Positions 62,701-64,000 of a stretch of 64,000 bases of DNA are shown here, piece by piece; within the stretch, counting starts at the first letter, position 1; each line of letters opens with the position of its first letter. The DNA lies in contig NC_037593.1 of assembly GCF_003073045.1 (NCBI RefSeq), positions 3,339,525-3,403,524 of the forward strand, in the 5' to 3' direction. The notes beneath the pieces were generated by a model. That model searched no databases and had not been told where the DNA came from. It saw only the letters and a list, made by a program, of their open reading frames with translations. Source of the stretch: Pomacea canaliculata (lineage: Eukaryota; Mollusca; Gastropoda; Architaenioglossa; Ampullariidae). The translations under genes were made by a program, and so were the position numbers.

Positions 62701-63806
62701 TGTCTACAACATAAGTGCACTCAGGTGAACTCACATGTACCAATGCACGTGCAGGATGGCGGAGGGTCAGGTGCTGGTCCTCTTTGTTTTCCTCGCCGTC
62801 ATGTGGATCAGCCGAGACCCCAGAGAATCTCCCGGGTGGACTGAGTGGTTCATGAAAGGGTGAGTGTGACTTTTTGGGAAGGATGTGACAATTAGGCATT
62901 TATATTCACATGCGCTTACTTTTTATATTCTTTAAAGCAGTTTTGAATTTACTATTGAAGAATATAGAAACTTTTGACTTGAGAAGAGTTTTTTAAAAAA
63001 AAAAAACAGGGGTGTCCCTCAGCTTCAGAACATGGGGGAGGCTACTGCAAGCGTGAGCTGAAGGTCACCCACCCAACACCTCATGTGATGACAAAGTTCA
63101 AACTCGCTTTTACTTCACTTTATCTTTCTGAAACACTTTTGTTTACAAAAAAGTAACAATTGTTTATAAGCTGGCTGCTCGCAGGTACATATCTGATGCC
63201 TCGGCCGCCATGCTGGTCGCCGGACTTCTCTTCATTTTACCTTCACAGATTCCGCGCGTGTTCTGCCTGCGAACCTCAGGTAAGTCGACACAACACCTGC
63301 ACAGGTGAATGTGTCCAAGGTTTTGGAGTAAACGACCGAGAATATTCTAAATTAATATTTCTCTGGGATATCTGAGATCAGTGAGCAGGAGACTTCTAGC
63401 CAAGGATGGAACTGATACAATATTTTAGATGACAAAACGCACGTGCGACTCCATAAATACTCACCATCACGAGTGTTAGACTATTTTTAAACTTGTATAT
63501 GCACACTGTAACATATATTCTGTTACTTATATACTCTATCACCCAGATTACGATACTACATTATCTTCGATACTATCCAGATTTGTATATTGGGCGTTAC
63601 ATTAGATACATTTACACTTTTTCTCTGAGTTCTTTATTCATACCCCGGTGGGTGGAGTCACTTTATTCTCGTTGCCCCTTGTGGCAGAACACGAACACTC
63701 GGAGTACTACAAGCCGCTGCTGACGTGGGACATGGTCCACAAAAAGTTGCCCTGGGGGGTCATCATCTTACTGGGAGGAGGCTTTGCCTTGGCCGAGGCC
63801 TGCAGA
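53759..63806 (+). CDS. SLC13 family sodium/carboxylate cotransporter, 3' truncated by the window
   Basis: Twelve phase-compatible exons give 515 aa so far: 53759-53829, 57532-57652, 57857-58006, 58432-58547, 59051-59181, 60799-61018, 61318-61500, 61851-62000, 62322-62405, 62755-62859, 63185-63279 and 63688-63806. Family marks are [39 protein letters not shown], the sodium-site SNT (residues 170-172) in [13 protein letters not shown], a hydrophilic loop (about 197-295), [20 protein letters not shown], and [17 protein letters not shown] at the last exon. About 100 C-terminal residues with the second SNT-type motif lie beyond the window. SLC13 proteins import citrate, succinate and related dicarboxylates (or sulfate in one branch) with Na+ across the plasma membrane; the sequence favours the NaDC/NaCT branch. 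The first exon is a prediction; otherwise translation starts at 57557 (MGYLSQAW). Confidence 0.92.
55398..55560 (+). mobile_element. tRNA-derived SINE in SLC13 intron 1
   Basis: GGTAGTGTGATGGTTAAACA (A box) and CCTGGGTTCGGATCTC (B box) have tRNA-like spacing. The body continues past 55490 without a recognised tail. The same CTCAGAGGT..GGGTTCGGATC core recalls the copy at 4993, and a weaker relative may lie near 56568-56630. Confidence 0.6.
58350..58430 (+). repeat. TG-rich repeat abutting a splice acceptor
   Basis: TTTGTGTG units run directly into the GGACAG acceptor of the SLC13 exon at 58432. Confidence 0.8.
58975..59030. repeat. (TGA)n microsatellite in an SLC13 intron
   Basis: TGATGA units just before the pyrimidine tract of the exon at 59051. 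Confidence 0.85.
62098..62158. repeat. GTC/ATC trinucleotide repeat in an SLC13 intron
   Basis: Short GTC and ATC runs downstream of the exon ending at 62000. Confidence 0.85.
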
Positions 63807-64000
63807 GTAAGAATCATTTTTAATGTAGCTGTAAATGCGCACTTAAATTATTTCCATTTAAGTTCTTTTGAAAACATAATAAGTATTAAATTAAAAGTGT
63901 TTGTATATATTTATCAGGCGGTTTCGTGACTGCTCACGTTCTCAGCAGTAACAGACCTGACCGTAGCACCTGACCTACTGGGGGACATTTGAGCGCCTTC

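Overview
The window is animal nuclear DNA, most likely from a lophotrochozoan and probably a gastropod mollusc. Coding sequence is sparse and cut into short phase-matched exons with GT..AG borders. Polyadenylation signals are AATAAA, and the genes belong to metazoan families (two-pore K+ channel, UNC-93, cytosolic sulfotransferase, SLC13). Between genes lie dense microsatellites, tRNA-derived SINEs, a decayed LINE and short DNA transposons. The clade is inferred; no sequence here names the species.

Layout. 1-15.8 kb is mostly non-coding with simple repeats, one SINE, two weak ORF candidates (5.8-7.0 kb) and a candidate small secreted peptide gene on the minus strand (11.46-11.78 kb). At 15.95-16.13 kb a 59-codon ORF has a strong start context and a poly(A) signal 19 bases after its stop; it is a new microprotein candidate. 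At 21.94-24.37 kb a complete three-exon TWIK-type two-pore potassium channel lies on the plus strand. At 28.92-29.75 kb is a Tigger/pogo-like transposon remnant. At 30.07-33.07 kb (minus) is a complete three-exon UNC-93 family membrane protein. At 34.81-36.21 kb (minus) is a cytosolic sulfotransferase that lacks its PAPS-binding core and has a frameshift, so it is probably a pseudogene. A lone 3' terminal exon of an unknown gene follows at 36.52-36.64 kb, then a LINE remnant (36.9-37.6 kb). At 41.17-43.61 kb is an ankyrin-repeat gene whose frame is broken many times, mostly at G or C runs. At 48.85-49.06 kb a cysteine-rich VWC-like exon (minus) is suggested. At 49.82-50.03 kb is a 205-bp hAT-like MITE with a target duplication. 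From 53.76 kb to the right edge runs an SLC13-family sodium/carboxylate cotransporter; twelve exons are visible and the gene continues past the window.

The genes do not form a pathway. They are ordinary neighbours on an animal chromosome: an ion channel, a probable channel regulator or transporter, a conjugation enzyme relic, an ankyrin protein and a nutrient transporter. No prokaryotic operon, CRISPR array or defence system is present. The most useful items to check are the 59-aa microprotein, the secreted-peptide ORF, the predicted remote first exon of the SLC13 gene, the frameshift pattern in the ankyrin gene, and the unusual abundance of the palindrome TCACGTGA.
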